From the NCBI RefSeq assembly GCF_028606985.1, contig NZ_CP117416.1, positions 1,340,001-1,404,000 on the forward strand: a stretch of 64,000 nucleotides of DNA, read 5' to 3'. The notes beneath the pieces were generated by a model that was not told the origin of the DNA, did not search any database, and saw only the letters and a program-made list of their open reading frames with translations. Positions 19,049 through 28,827 of this stretch are shown here, piece by piece. How positions within the stretch are numbered: position 1 is the first letter of the stretch; each line of letters starts with the position of its first letter. The DNA is from Paenibacillus kyungheensis. GTDB lineage: Bacteria; Bacillota; Bacilli; Paenibacillales; Paenibacillaceae. Made by a program: the position numbers and the translations under genes.

Positions 19049-19144
19049 AGTTTAAACCTCCCCTTTAATTTCAAAAAAGTAATTCATAGACCACTGTACA
19101 GATTCAAATCATGACCTTGTTGATTTTAGGCAATAAGGCGAAGC

Positions 19145-20665
<1,521 letters not shown>

Positions 20666-20686
20666 TCATCCTTTCTATCATCGATC

Positions 20687-20768
20687 ATCATTAATGATAA
20701 CGCTTCATTTGGATACTTCTTGCATAATTTAACAAAGCAAATGTAGCATATATTTTTTATACAGTCAA
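20687..20768 (-). promoter_or_regulatory. Promoter and operator region of the abfA-araNPQ operon
   Basis: On the minus strand TTGACT (20763-20768) and TACATT (20740-20745) with a 17-bp spacer. Downstream, TGAAGCGTTATCA (20695-20707) resembles a cre site lacking one base in its left half, and it overlaps the perfect palindrome ATCATTAATGAT (20687-20698). These are plausible sites for CcpA and a local repressor; neither is certain. Confidence 0.55.
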
Positions 20769-20844
20769 TAATAATATTAATAATTAACATAAATATTAAC
20801 TAAAATAAAAATGTAAATGATAGACCTACACAAAGCAATAATAG

Positions 20845-20879
20845 TTGACTATATTAATTTTAGTACCGTATAGTACTAA
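20845..20879 (+). promoter_or_regulatory. tetR promoter with autoregulatory operator
   Basis: TTGACT (20845-20850) and TATAGT (20869-20874) with an 18-bp spacer. The perfect inverted repeat TTAGTAC-N6-GTACTAA (20860-20879) covers the -10. The predicted start point (about 20881-20882) coincides with the A of the ATG, so the mRNA is probably leaderless. Confidence 0.7.
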
Positions 20880-20881
20880 TT

Positions 20882-21463
20882 ATGACAAAAAAAAATAAAA
20901 CCTCAAATCGTGATCTGATTATGCAGTTAGCCAAAGAATTGTTTTTACAAAAAGGATATTTAGCGACAGGAATGGATGAGATTGTAGCAGTAAGCAAAGT
21001 CTCTAAGACTAATATTTATTACCATTTTGCAAGTAAAGAAGAACTGTTAGCAGCTATTATTCATCAACTGATTGCACAATATACAGAAAAGATTACACAT
21101 ATCGCTGCTCAGCATGATCAATCTGTATGGGAACGTCTGCAACGATTTACTGAACTTCTAATCATGGAAGAAGTCGATTGTTTGGGAGGGTGTCCATTTT
21201 TGACGTTGTATACACAGACCCCTATAGAAGCAGAACATATTCGCAATACGATCAAGCATTTTTTCGAACAGCAAGTGATAGTCGTAGAACAATTGATCAT
21301 TGAAGGGATACAGCGTAAAGAATTTAATGATTCGTTGCAACCACCAGCCGTTTCTTCATTAATCGTATCTACTATAGAAGGAGGACTTTTTTTAGGTCAT
21401 GTTCATCAAAATCCACAAATGATTCGATCATCACTTTTTGCTTTGGCAGCGATGCTGAAGTAA
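20882..21463 (+). CDS. TetR-family repressor, probably leaderless
   Basis: 193 residues. The N-terminal TetR helix-turn-helix spans about 10-58 (DLIMQLAKELFLQKGYLATGMDEIVAVSKVSKTNIYYHFASKEELL), and the C-terminal domain for ligand and dimerisation is variable. It probably represses itself and the SDR gene that follows, because the same palindromic operator precedes both. ATG 20882 has no Shine-Dalgarno sequence and lies at the predicted transcription start. The next Met (residue 14) falls inside the DNA-binding domain, so a later start is unlikely. The inducer is unknown. Confidence 0.88.
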   Translation: MTKKNKTSNRDLIMQLAKELFLQKGYLATGMDEIVAVSKVSKTNIYYHFASKEELLAAIIHQLIAQYTEKITHIAAQHDQSVWERLQRFTELLIMEEVDCLGGCPFLTLYTQTPIEAEHIRNTIKHFFEQQVIVVEQLIIEGIQRKEFNDSLQPPAVSSLIVSTIEGGLFLGHVHQNPQMIRSSLFALAAMLK

Positions 21464-21475
21464 TTTTTTTTGAAT

Positions 21476-21501
21476 ATATTAGTACAGATCGGTACTAATA
21501 T
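21476..21501 (+). promoter_or_regulatory. Second TetR operator, upstream of the SDR gene
   Basis: ATATTAGTAC-N6-GTACTAATAT, perfect 10-bp arms whose core TTAGTAC-N6-GTACTAA is identical to the operator on the tetR promoter. It lies 13 bases after tetR and 33 before the next gene. Confidence 0.75.
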
Positions 21502-21533
21502 AAAAATGTGAATAAACATCAAAAGGAGACAAT

Positions 21534-22607
21534 ATGGATACTTTATTTTTGACAGGTGCTACAGGGTTTATTGGAAAGGCAATTTTGAAAAAATGTTTAG
21601 CAACCGATTACCGCATCATTGTACTGGTTCGTTCTTTACAACGATGGCAAGAATGGAGAAGATTACATAAGTGGAGTGACACCTTACAAATTATTGCGAT
21701 AGAAGGAGATCTAGGATTACCACATTTGGGATTGTCTCATGAAGATTGGAGCCTAGCGATGCAAGCTGATACGATTATTCATGCAGGCGGACCAATGGAT
21801 ATTTTACTTCATTCCGATCAAGCCCAGTCTGCTTTTATGCAAGGTGCTATTCATATTGCAGAGTTGGCAAGCCAGATTCATCAAGCGCAACTTTTAAAGC
21901 AATTTATTCATATTGTAGGTTACAAAAGCCCGGTCACTGAAGAACATATACAGTTTCCAGAACGATTGAATCAGTTGTTACAACATGAAGCCCCTTATGA
22001 ACAGACGAAATTCAAAGCCGATGCTTATATTCGTAAGCAATCATTACAACATCAATTTCCATTGTCGATTATTCATCCAGGAGTGGTGATTGGAGATTCA
22101 ATGACAGGAGACACTCCGCAATTAGGAGGATTAGGAATCGTAGTCGATGCTGTACGTAAAGGAAAGATGCGTATTGTACCGGGTGGAAAACACCATTGGT
22201 TGCCTTTAGTTCATGTCGATTATATCGCTGACTTTCTGATCTGCTTATTATCGGAACAGCAACACTCACAGCTACCTCATATGCAAGCATACTATCTATT
22301 AAATCGCCCTGCACATACACATGACATGAAGCAATTGGTGAAGCTAATCAGTTCGGAATTGAATGCTCCTCAACCGATAGGGTCTGTTCCGCCTTACTTA
22401 GCCAAATATATACTGGGTACATCGCTCGGGCAAAAGTTAGGTGTGCCAGCAGCTTCTATTGATTTTATTGTTAATCAAGACTATCCATTAGAATCTGTAC
22501 GCCAGATCGAAGCTAAATATGGTATTCAATCTACAATTACCATCAATGGATTGCAAAAAGTGATACATGATCTACATGCTCGTCTTCAACTTCAGACTCA
22601 TATATAA
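21534..22607 (+). CDS. Extended SDR / NAD(P)-dependent epimerase-reductase
   Basis: 357-residue Rossmann-fold enzyme. The nucleotide-binding TGATGFIG motif lies at 7-14, and a Tyr-x3-Lys pair appears as YEQTK near 155. It resembles the thioester-reductase/male-sterility (NAD_binding_4) branch, which reduces fatty acyl thioesters or modifies hydrophobic substrates, rather than sugar epimerases. The C-terminal third is a variable substrate domain. SD AAAGGAGA 6-7 nt before ATG. It is controlled by the adjacent TetR protein, judging from the shared operator, so its substrate may resemble the TetR ligand. No precise reaction can be named. Confidence 0.8.
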   Translation: MDTLFLTGATGFIGKAILKKCLATDYRIIVLVRSLQRWQEWRRLHKWSDTLQIIAIEGDLGLPHLGLSHEDWSLAMQADTIIHAGGPMDILLHSDQAQSAFMQGAIHIAELASQIHQAQLLKQFIHIVGYKSPVTEEHIQFPERLNQLLQHEAPYEQTKFKADAYIRKQSLQHQFPLSIIHPGVVIGDSMTGDTPQLGGLGIVVDAVRKGKMRIVPGGKHHWLPLVHVDYIADFLICLLSEQQHSQLPHMQAYYLLNRPAHTHDMKQLVKLISSELNAPQPIGSVPPYLAKYILGTSLGQKLGVPAASIDFIVNQDYPLESVRQIEAKYGIQSTITINGLQKVIHDLHARLQLQTHI

Positions 22608-22656
22608 ATGACAACGATAGAGATAGAATAGCTTGTAATAACAACGTCAAGAAAAG

Positions 22657-22689
22657 GATGAAAATCAATTTTAGATTTTATCTTTTTTT
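22657..22689 (+). terminator. Terminator after the SDR gene
   Basis: GATGAAAATC pairs with GATTTTATC (one bulged G), followed by seven T. The rest of the gap to 22930 is AT-rich and carries the PerR-like box. Confidence 0.65.
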
Positions 22690-22769
22690 ATTGGCGTTTT
22701 TTTGCGTAAGAAATTTACTTTTTTATCCAATATGCTTTACAAGACGTCTACATTTTAGTTATTATAGAA

Positions 22770-22784
22770 TTATAATTATTCTAA
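22770..22784 (+). promoter_or_regulatory. PerR-like box upstream of fur
   Basis: TTATAAT-T-ATTCTAA matches the PerR consensus TTATAATNATTATAA at all but one defined position, and is part of a longer imperfect inverted repeat TAGAAT...ATTCTA. PerR control of fur is established in B. subtilis, which supports the reading. Confidence 0.6.
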
Positions 22785-22930
22785 GTATAAATACTATATA
22801 TTGTTATCGTATTATAATAATTGCATAACAAGTTGTGCTAGAACATATAGATTTATCGTGAAAACCAGATTATGCTCATCTTAGAATCTGTAGATATCTT
22901 GCAAATTTAACCGGAAGGTGTGAACACATA

Positions 22931-23422
22931 ATGATACTGACAGAACAATTGAACCGGATTAAAGAGCGCTTAAAATCAAAAGGCTACAAACTAACACCTC
23001 AACGTGAAACAACAATTCGGGTATTACTCCAACATGAAAAAGATCATTTAAGTGCGGAAGAAGTATTTTTATTAGTAAAAGAGCAATTTCCTGAGATTGG
23101 TATGGCGACGGTATATCGTGTACTTGATCTGTTGACTGAACTTCATGTCGTTCAGAAAGTGAATTTCGGCGATGGAGCAGCTCGATTCGATCTTCGTCAA
23201 GCAAATAGCCCTCATTTGCATCATCATCTGATCTGTACAGAATGTGGAAATGTAGAAGAAATTATGGATGATTGGTTGCTACCGCTTGAAAAGCGTATTG
23301 AACGTGAATATGGATTTACTGTTACCGATCATCGTCTTGATTTTCAGGGTATCTGCACAGAGTGTCGGGTCAAAGAGCGTGACAAAAATAAAGCAAACAA
23401 CAAATGCAAAGCAGTTTCTTAA
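22931..23422 (+). CDS. fur: Ferric uptake regulator
   Basis: Fe(II)-dependent repressor, 163 residues, close throughout to B. subtilis Fur as I recall it (SYKLTPQRE/ATVRVL, DHLSAEDVYLLVKE, PEIGLATVYRTLELLTEL, KINFGDGVSRYDLR, HHHLVCMECG). Winged helix at about 15-85; HLHHHLICTECGNVEEI and GICTEC provide the metal and zinc sites (CxxC pairs). The match is better to Fur than to PerR or Zur. A Lys/Asn-rich tail of about 15 residues extends past the usual end. ATG 22931; GGAAGGTG lies about 10 nt upstream. Confidence 0.93.
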   Translation: MILTEQLNRIKERLKSKGYKLTPQRETTIRVLLQHEKDHLSAEEVFLLVKEQFPEIGMATVYRVLDLLTELHVVQKVNFGDGAARFDLRQANSPHLHHHLICTECGNVEEIMDDWLLPLEKRIEREYGFTVTDHRLDFQGICTECRVKERDKNKANNKCKAVS

Positions 23423-23430
23423 TTCCAGAA

Positions 23431-23455
23431 AGAGCCATGAATGGCTCTTTTTTTT
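23431..23455 (+). terminator. Terminator after fur
   Basis: AGAGCCAT-GA-ATGGCTCT, a perfect 8-bp stem with a two-base gap, then eight T. Confidence 0.92.
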
Positions 23456-23536
23456 GTGTTTATCTTTATTTTCACAAATACGCAACCGAAATAAAGGATA
23501 GCGCGAAATAACAGTTTGTCCTTCATTTGCCAAAAT

Positions 23537-23563
23537 TGAGACTTATCTCATAGGTCGTACGTA
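23537..23563 (+). promoter_or_regulatory. ECF-type promoter candidate for the SPFH operon
   Basis: TGAGAC (23537-23542) and CGTA (23560-23563), 17 bp apart, close to the sigma-W pattern TGAAAC-N16/17-CGTA with one mismatch. A CGTA also occurs four bases earlier. In B. subtilis the pspA-ydjGHI genes, which include an SPFH protein, are sigma-W controlled, which makes an envelope-stress promoter plausible. Confidence 0.45.
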
Positions 23564-23605
23564 TGTAATAATACGAATATAAAGATAGAGAAAAGGGGAA
23601 GAAAG

Positions 23606-24862
23606 ATGGCATTAGTAGAGGTAATAAAATACGACGGAACACCAGATGTATATGCTTGGAAACATCCTAATGAAGAGTTAGGCACATGGACACAATTGAT
23701 CGTTAACGAATCTCAAGAAGCTATATTGTACAAAGGCGGTAAAGCATTTGATACCTTTGGGCCAGGCAGACATACACTAAGCACGCTCAATATTCCACTA
23801 CTTAATAATATTGTTAATATTCCGTTTGGTGGACATTCTCCATTTGCAGCCGAAATATGGTATGTGAATCGAATTAGCAATTTAGATATGAAATGGGGCA
23901 CAACGGCACCGATTCAACTACAAGACCCTAAGTATAAAATTATTATTCCAGTGCGTGCTTTTGGACAGATGGGTATTCGCATTGAAGATTCACGTAAATT
24001 TTTGGTGAAATTGGTCGGGACATTATCTCAATTTGATCAGGCAGATATTTCACGTTATTTCCGCGGACTATTGTTAATGAATATCAATGAGAGTATTTCT
24101 TCTTATCTGGTTCACAAGCAGATCAGTATCCTGGAAATTAATGCTTACATAAGCGAAATTTCTAATCATGTGAAAGAAAAAATGATGCCGGTTTTCGCAG
24201 AATTTGGGATTGAGATTGTTAATCTGTATATGGATTCAGTCAATACACCGGATGACGATCCATCAGTCAAAAGATTGCAAGAAGCTTTAGCACGCAAAGC
24301 TGAAATGGATATTGTCGGATATACCTATCAGCAAGAACGTAGCTTTGATACATTAGAAGGTGCCGCCAAAAATGAAGGTAGTACACAAGCAGGAGTGATG
24401 GGTGCTGGACTAGGCATGGGGATGGGTTTTGGTCTGGGTGGTGCTTTTGGACAAGGAATGGCAGGTCTTGGGCGGGTGATGGATATCACCGGTGGATCAG
24501 GAAATGTCCAATTTAACAGTTCTACATCATCCAACTCGGCAGCTACACAAACATGTGATAAATGCAGTCAACCGTTAACACCAGGTTCCAAATTTTGTGC
24601 TCATTGTGGAGATAAATATCACTCTTGCGAACACTGTGGAGCAGATAATCCAGAAAATGCTACAGAGTGTAAAAGCTGTGGAAAAGCATTTGCTAAGCCT
24701 TGTCGTAGTTGCGGGACAGCACTCAAAGCAGGCGTCAAATTCTGTCCGGAATGTGGAGCTTCAGCTGTGATGACTTGCAGTAGTTGTGGACATGCTGTTC
24801 AGCCAGGTCAAAAGTTCTGCCCTGAATGTGGTCAACGGGTCACACCAGAAGGAGAACAATAA
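23606..24862 (+). CDS. SPFH-domain protein with C-terminal zinc ribbons (YdjI-like)
   Basis: 418 residues. Residues about 1-240 form an SPFH/virion-core-like domain similar to B. subtilis YdjI (VEVIKYDG, GTQLIVNESQEAILYKGG, FGPGRHTL). A Gly/Met-rich linker (about 255-295, VMGAGLGMGMGFGLGG) follows. The end (about 310-415) holds at least four CxxC...CxxC zinc ribbons. It probably oligomerises on the membrane face as a scaffold. First gene of a three-gene operon; the next start is one base after its stop. SD AAAAGGGGAAG. Exact function unknown. Confidence 0.85.
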   Translation: MALVEVIKYDGTPDVYAWKHPNEELGTWTQLIVNESQEAILYKGGKAFDTFGPGRHTLSTLNIPLLNNIVNIPFGGHSPFAAEIWYVNRISNLDMKWGTTAPIQLQDPKYKIIIPVRAFGQMGIRIEDSRKFLVKLVGTLSQFDQADISRYFRGLLLMNINESISSYLVHKQISILEINAYISEISNHVKEKMMPVFAEFGIEIVNLYMDSVNTPDDDPSVKRLQEALARKAEMDIVGYTYQQERSFDTLEGAAKNEGSTQAGVMGAGLGMGMGFGLGGAFGQGMAGLGRVMDITGGSGNVQFNSSTSSNSAATQTCDKCSQPLTPGSKFCAHCGDKYHSCEHCGADNPENATECKSCGKAFAKPCRSCGTALKAGVKFCPECGASAVMTCSSCGHAVQPGQKFCPECGQRVTPEGEQ

Positions 24863-24863
24863 T

Positions 24864-25619
24864 ATGACTGATAACCGCTTAGGAATCAAAATCATCACAT
24901 TACTATACGGTGTTATTTTGACGATTACAGTGATTGGCTTTTTTCTGTTAGCTTCTTTTCATATATTAGACGTTCGCTTCTGGGTGTCTTTAGCTACGAT
25001 TGTGTTGGCAGAAACATGTGTATGGTCTTTAGCAGGTTGGGGTGCATTACGAGCTGAACAATTTAAAAAGACAGTTCCTGCTTTTATGGGATTGGCTGTT
25101 GTAGCTGTTTTGTATCAAGCTTTAACGATTCTGTATGCTGTGGTGCTCTGGTTAGTGATTGCTGTACCGGCTAGCTTGTATATCTGGATTCAATTGATTA
25201 CGTTTGGTGCTGTTTTTGTAATTGGTGGGTTATTGATCTGGTTTATGCAGACAGAACGTGGTATTGATAAAGAAGAACGATTGCAAATGCTCGGTATTCA
25301 AGAAATTCGTTCTATACTTAGCGAATCGAATCTGCAATTAAAAGGTTGGCAAGAACCTTATCGCAGCGAACTCAAACAATTACTCACTAATCTTGAAGAA
25401 AATGTACGCTTTAGTGATCCTGTGACTCATCCTGATATTTGGCAAGAAGAAGAGCAGTTAATGCATGAAGTCAGACGTTTACAAGAACAAATGATGCAAA
25501 GCCAAATGCAAGACGAACACAAAGCTACTCAGCAAGTACAGAATGTAAAAGCATTATTTGATTCAGTTCAAACTGTACTGCAACAACGTAATCGTAAGCT
25601 TATTACTGTAAAGTCTTGA
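24864..25619 (+). CDS. Membrane protein with cytoplasmic coiled-coil tail
   Basis: 251 residues. Four transmembrane helices fill about 8-130 (ITLLYGVILTITVIGFFLL, FWVSLATIVLAETCVWSLAG, MGLAVVAVLYQALTILYAVVLW, LITFGAVFVIGGLLIWFM). A Gln/Glu-rich helical tail follows, probably coiled coil. ATG 24864 is preceded by GAAGGAGAA, and the gene starts immediately after the SPFH gene, so translation should be coupled. I do not recognise a named family. Its place between two zinc-ribbon proteins suggests it anchors an assembly at the membrane. Confidence 0.8.
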   Translation: MTDNRLGIKIITLLYGVILTITVIGFFLLASFHILDVRFWVSLATIVLAETCVWSLAGWGALRAEQFKKTVPAFMGLAVVAVLYQALTILYAVVLWLVIAVPASLYIWIQLITFGAVFVIGGLLIWFMQTERGIDKEERLQMLGIQEIRSILSESNLQLKGWQEPYRSELKQLLTNLEENVRFSDPVTHPDIWQEEEQLMHEVRRLQEQMMQSQMQDEHKATQQVQNVKALFDSVQTVLQQRNRKLITVKS

Positions 25620-25686
25620 TACACATAAATAGTAAGAGAGTAATTTGAAGAATAAGAAAAGAGAAACATATAAAGGGGTTTATTAT

Positions 25687-26340
25687 ATGGCACTAGGTAT
25701 CATTATGATTATAATTGGTATTCCTTTTTTATTAGTATGGGGAATAATGTCTATTGGGATTTTTATTCCAGATCCATCAGGAGCTTCTATTCCTATGGGT
25801 AGTCTTTGGGGAAGTTGGATTATAGTATCCTTATTTACATTTTTACCAGGTTTTTTACTTGTTTATTTTGGTGTCAAACAAATCAAACTGCATAATCGAA
25901 AAATTCAAGCACAAAAAGATTGGTATGCTCGCCAAAATGAAATTCATAATGAGCGTCAACAGCAGCACCAAAATCATTCATCAGGTTCTATTCATACAAT
26001 TGATCGCGAAGATATGCAACATATTCCACATCGTCAGCCGAATCCTAATCATCATAGTAATACGACAACATCATATTCATCTACCACAACGACAACCAGT
26101 AATATGAATGGCAACAGTACGACAACAACCGATTACAAAATTTTTAATCCATTAGATCCTAAAACAGCACCTTATACGTCATGGCAACAACAGCAACGTA
26201 ATCAGCAAATGAATCCTTCACCCACTCCTAATCTTCAACCTAAAAAGGTAGATTGTTCCGGTTGTGGAGCGATTTATACGATTGCACCGCATGAAACGAA
26301 GGATTGTGAATACTGTGGAAACACAGTTGTGTATGAATAG
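25687..26340 (+). CDS. Membrane protein with C-terminal zinc ribbon
   Basis: 217 residues. Two membrane helices (about 1-20 and 37-60), a basic stretch, then a long Gln/His/Asn/Thr-rich disordered linker (about 75-185), ending in a zinc ribbon CSGC...CEYC. Start ATG 25687 has AAAGGGG 8 nt upstream. A TTG at 25645 in the same frame would add 14 basic residues but has poor spacing from its SD, so both starts remain possible. The C-terminal ribbon resembles those of the SPFH protein two genes upstream. Function unknown. Confidence 0.75.
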   Translation: MALGIIMIIIGIPFLLVWGIMSIGIFIPDPSGASIPMGSLWGSWIIVSLFTFLPGFLLVYFGVKQIKLHNRKIQAQKDWYARQNEIHNERQQQHQNHSSGSIHTIDREDMQHIPHRQPNPNHHSNTTTSYSSTTTTTSNMNGNSTTTTDYKIFNPLDPKTAPYTSWQQQQRNQQMNPSPTPNLQPKKVDCSGCGAIYTIAPHETKDCEYCGNTVVYE

Positions 26341-26389
26341 AAAAGTAAATGTTCTAATTTTAAATGTAAATTTGCAAAATCCTCAAAAT

Positions 26390-26415
26390 CCCGCTTCTAT
26401 CGACCATGAAGCGGG
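26390..26415. other. Hairpin after the SPFH operon, no T-run
   Basis: CCCGCTTC pairs with GAAGCGGG around ten bases. Neither strand has a clear T-run, so this is a weak terminator or mRNA-protecting stem rather than a standard intrinsic terminator. Confidence 0.4.
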
Positions 26416-26510
26416 TAAATACTACGATATAAGACGAAACCGCAAGGCATCATTGCACTACGGAACATCGTCTTTTTTAATATTTGCCTTGTTAATGTAT
26501 CCAAGTGTAA

Positions 26511-26540
26511 TTGACAGTTATCTTACTTCCGCATTAACAT
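26511..26540 (+). promoter_or_regulatory. alr promoter
   Basis: TTGACA (26511-26516) and TAACAT (26535-26540) with an 18-bp spacer, about 50 bases before the GTG start of alr. Confidence 0.6.
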
Positions 26541-26588
26541 ATATTTATTGCCCTTTATAGGCAAAAACGGATTAGAAGGTGACTGCAA

Positions 26589-27776
26589 GTGCAACAGTAT
26601 CGAGCAACAAGAGCAGACATTAACTTGGATGCATTACGTGCCAACTACGAAGCTTTTCGTGGAGCATTATCTCCACAAACTCAATTGTTATGCTGTGTCA
26701 AAGGTAATGCATACGGACATGGAGCAGTTGAAATTTCACGAGAATTGGAACGATTAGGTACGGATTATTTGAGTGTGGCATTTTTGGATGAAGCGATTGA
26801 GCTGCGTCAGCAAGGTATACGTATGCCTATTCTTGTTCTGGGCTATACCGGACCGGCAGGTATATCTGCTGCTTATGAATATGATATTACTCTTAATGTA
26901 TTCACGGAGGATGTACTTGAAGCGATAGCTGAACTTGTGCTTGATTCTTCCGAACGCAAGCTTAAAGCTCATATCAAGATCGACAGTGGAATGGGTAGAA
27001 TTGGTCTTTTAACAAATGTGGCAGTTGATTTTATTACAAGAGCTTTCCAGGTGCCACAACTTGAGATCGAAGGAATGTTTACCCATTTTGCCAAAGCTGA
27101 TGAGTTAGACAAAAGTTATACATTGGAACAATATGAACGTTTTCAACAGGTGAACATGCAATTACGTGAACTGGGTTACTCTATCCCTATCATACATACG
27201 GGGAACAGTGCTACCGCTATTGATACTCCTGAACTATCACCTCAGATGGTTCGGATAGGTATTGCATTGTATGGGCTGTATCCTTCAGCTGAAGTGAACG
27301 AACAGGCGATAGAATTAACTCCAGTATTGACGCTCAAAACAGAAGTAACATATGTCAAACAACTTCCTGATCATTCCAAAGTAAGTTATGGCGGTAAGTA
27401 TGTTACCGAAAGTGATGAATATATTGCAACACTTCCTATTGGCTATGCTGATGGTTATTCTCGAATGTTAACGGGAGTAGCGGAAGTATTGATTCGTGGT
27501 CGTCGTGTCCCTGTAGTAGGAACGATTTGTATGGACCAATGCATGGTATCACTTAAATCTTTTGCTGAAGAAGCAGAAGAAATCCAAATCGGCGAAGAGG
27601 TTGTCTTAATTGGCAGACAGCAAGATGCTGTGATTACTGCTGATGAGCTTGCATCTAAGCTAGGTACGATTCACTACGAAGTCGTTTGTATGATTGCCGC
27701 TAGAGTTCCGCGTGCTTATTACCGGAATAATGCCATTGTCACCCTTTGGAATCCCCTTACACATTTTACAAATTAA
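26589..27776 (+). CDS. alr: Alanine racemase
   Basis: PLP enzyme converting L- to D-alanine for peptidoglycan, 395 residues. Lys38 in CCVKGNAYGHG binds PLP, and the second catalytic residue is Tyr267 in KVSYGGKY. IDSGMGRIG and LPIGYADGYSR are further family blocks. GTG 26589 follows AGAAGGTG by about 8 nt. As in B. subtilis (dal), it is followed by the EndoAI/EndoA pair, but with a 222-base gap. Acts in the cytoplasm. Confidence 0.95.
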   Translation: MQQYRATRADINLDALRANYEAFRGALSPQTQLLCCVKGNAYGHGAVEISRELERLGTDYLSVAFLDEAIELRQQGIRMPILVLGYTGPAGISAAYEYDITLNVFTEDVLEAIAELVLDSSERKLKAHIKIDSGMGRIGLLTNVAVDFITRAFQVPQLEIEGMFTHFAKADELDKSYTLEQYERFQQVNMQLRELGYSIPIIHTGNSATAIDTPELSPQMVRIGIALYGLYPSAEVNEQAIELTPVLTLKTEVTYVKQLPDHSKVSYGGKYVTESDEYIATLPIGYADGYSRMLTGVAEVLIRGRRVPVVGTICMDQCMVSLKSFAEEAEEIQIGEEVVLIGRQQDAVITADELASKLGTIHYEVVCMIAARVPRAYYRNNAIVTLWNPLTHFTN

Positions 27777-27998
27777 ATTTGTAAATTCAGAAGGAAACCA
27801 ACTATTTACGGCGAATCTTACATAAGTATCAAGAAAGGTCTGTACGCACACCTATGATCTGGTTTATAATGATGGCAGCAAACTTGCCTCATATGTCGTA
27901 TGTGTCGCAAAGACCAGGAAGTTAGATTCGTGCACGAAAGATGCCAATACAGCCGCTATAGGGGTAGAGCTGGAAAAGGTTTTGGGGGTGCTTGACAG

Positions 27999-28280
27999 TT
28001 GGACAACATGCAAAATGCGCAGAGCATTATGATCCGTTTGCCGGATCAACTTCTGCAAGAAGTGGATGGTATCGCAGCTTTAGAAGATTCCGATCGCAGT
28101 GAACTAATCAGAAAAGCCACAAAAATTTATCTCACTGAACGCAAAAAGCGGTATATCCGTGAAGCGATGCAGCGTGGATATATGGAAATGGCCAAAATTA
28201 ATCTGAGAATTGCTTGCGAAGCTTTTCATGCGGAGGAAGAGGCGGACATCACTCTGGACCGTTTAGTTAGCGGGGTGTAG
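27999..28280 (+). CDS. endoAI: Antitoxin EndoAI (MazE-type, ribbon-helix-helix)
   Basis: 93-residue antitoxin of the EndoA mRNA interferase. The N-terminal ribbon-helix-helix (SIMIRLPDQLLQEVDGIAAL, DSDRSELIRKATKIYL) binds DNA, and the C-terminal tail wraps the toxin. The start is TTG 27999, 8 nt after GGGGGTG; an ATG three codons later is possible. It is three bases upstream of the toxin gene, the normal TA layout, and should autoregulate the pair. Confidence 0.93.
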   Translation: MDNMQNAQSIMIRLPDQLLQEVDGIAALEDSDRSELIRKATKIYLTERKKRYIREAMQRGYMEMAKINLRIACEAFHAEEEADITLDRLVSGV

Positions 28281-28283
28281 ACA

Positions 28284-28634
28284 TTGATCGTAAAACGTGG
28301 CGATGTATTTTTTGCAGATTTATCGCCCGTCGTCGGCTCCGAACAGGGCGGCGTGAGGCCGGTTCTGGTTATCCAGAATGATATCGGCAACCGTTTCAGT
28401 CCAACGGTTATTGTGGCGGCAATTACGGCACAGATTCAAAAAGCCAAATTGCCAACACATGTGGAGATTGACGCGAAATCTCATGGGTTTGATAGAGATT
28501 CCGTCATTTTGCTGGAACAGATTCGAACTATTGATAAACAGCGTCTGACTGACAAAATCACACATCTGGATGAAGAAACAATGCGTCGTGTACATGATGC
28601 GCTCCAGATCAGTTTGGGCTTAGTTGAATTTTAA
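28284..28634 (+). CDS. ndoA: mRNA interferase toxin EndoA (MazF family)
   Basis: 116-residue MazF-family endoribonuclease that cleaves single-stranded mRNA at short motifs (UACAU in B. subtilis EndoA). The [29 protein letters not shown] block carries the active-site loop, and the length and C-terminal LQISLGLV are normal. Start TTG 28284 follows GGGGTG and sits next to the antitoxin stop. Intact and therefore probably functional. This position after alr is conserved in Bacillales. Confidence 0.95.
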   Translation: MIVKRGDVFFADLSPVVGSEQGGVRPVLVIQNDIGNRFSPTVIVAAITAQIQKAKLPTHVEIDAKSHGFDRDSVILLEQIRTIDKQRLTDKITHLDEETMRRVHDALQISLGLVEF

Positions 28635-28651
28635 GCCTGACCACAATTCCG

Positions 28652-28678
28652 ACCCGGTGAATTACACCGGGTTTTTTT
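28652..28678 (+). terminator. Terminator after the toxin gene
   Basis: ACCCGGTG pairs with CACCGGGT around five bases, then a run of seven T. Confidence 0.93.
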
Positions 28679-28827
28679 GTATGGATATAGAGAACAAGAT
28701 AGTGTCTCTGGAGCATCTCTAAGAGAGAAGTTATGCAATCAGGTGGAAATCAAAAGCATTGTCTGAGATAATAAAGGTATTATGCGAGGAATCTCCATTG
28801 TAGGGAGAAGAGAAAGAGGGATAGGAT

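Noticed and set aside
22813-22827. A second PerR-like box upstream of fur
   Set aside because: Only the left half fits (TTATAATAATT); the right half does not, in a very AT-rich stretch.
26264-26560. A frame overlapping the end of the zinc-ribbon membrane gene and the alr promoter
   Set aside because: It is out of frame with the real gene and covers a hairpin and the TTGACA promoter.
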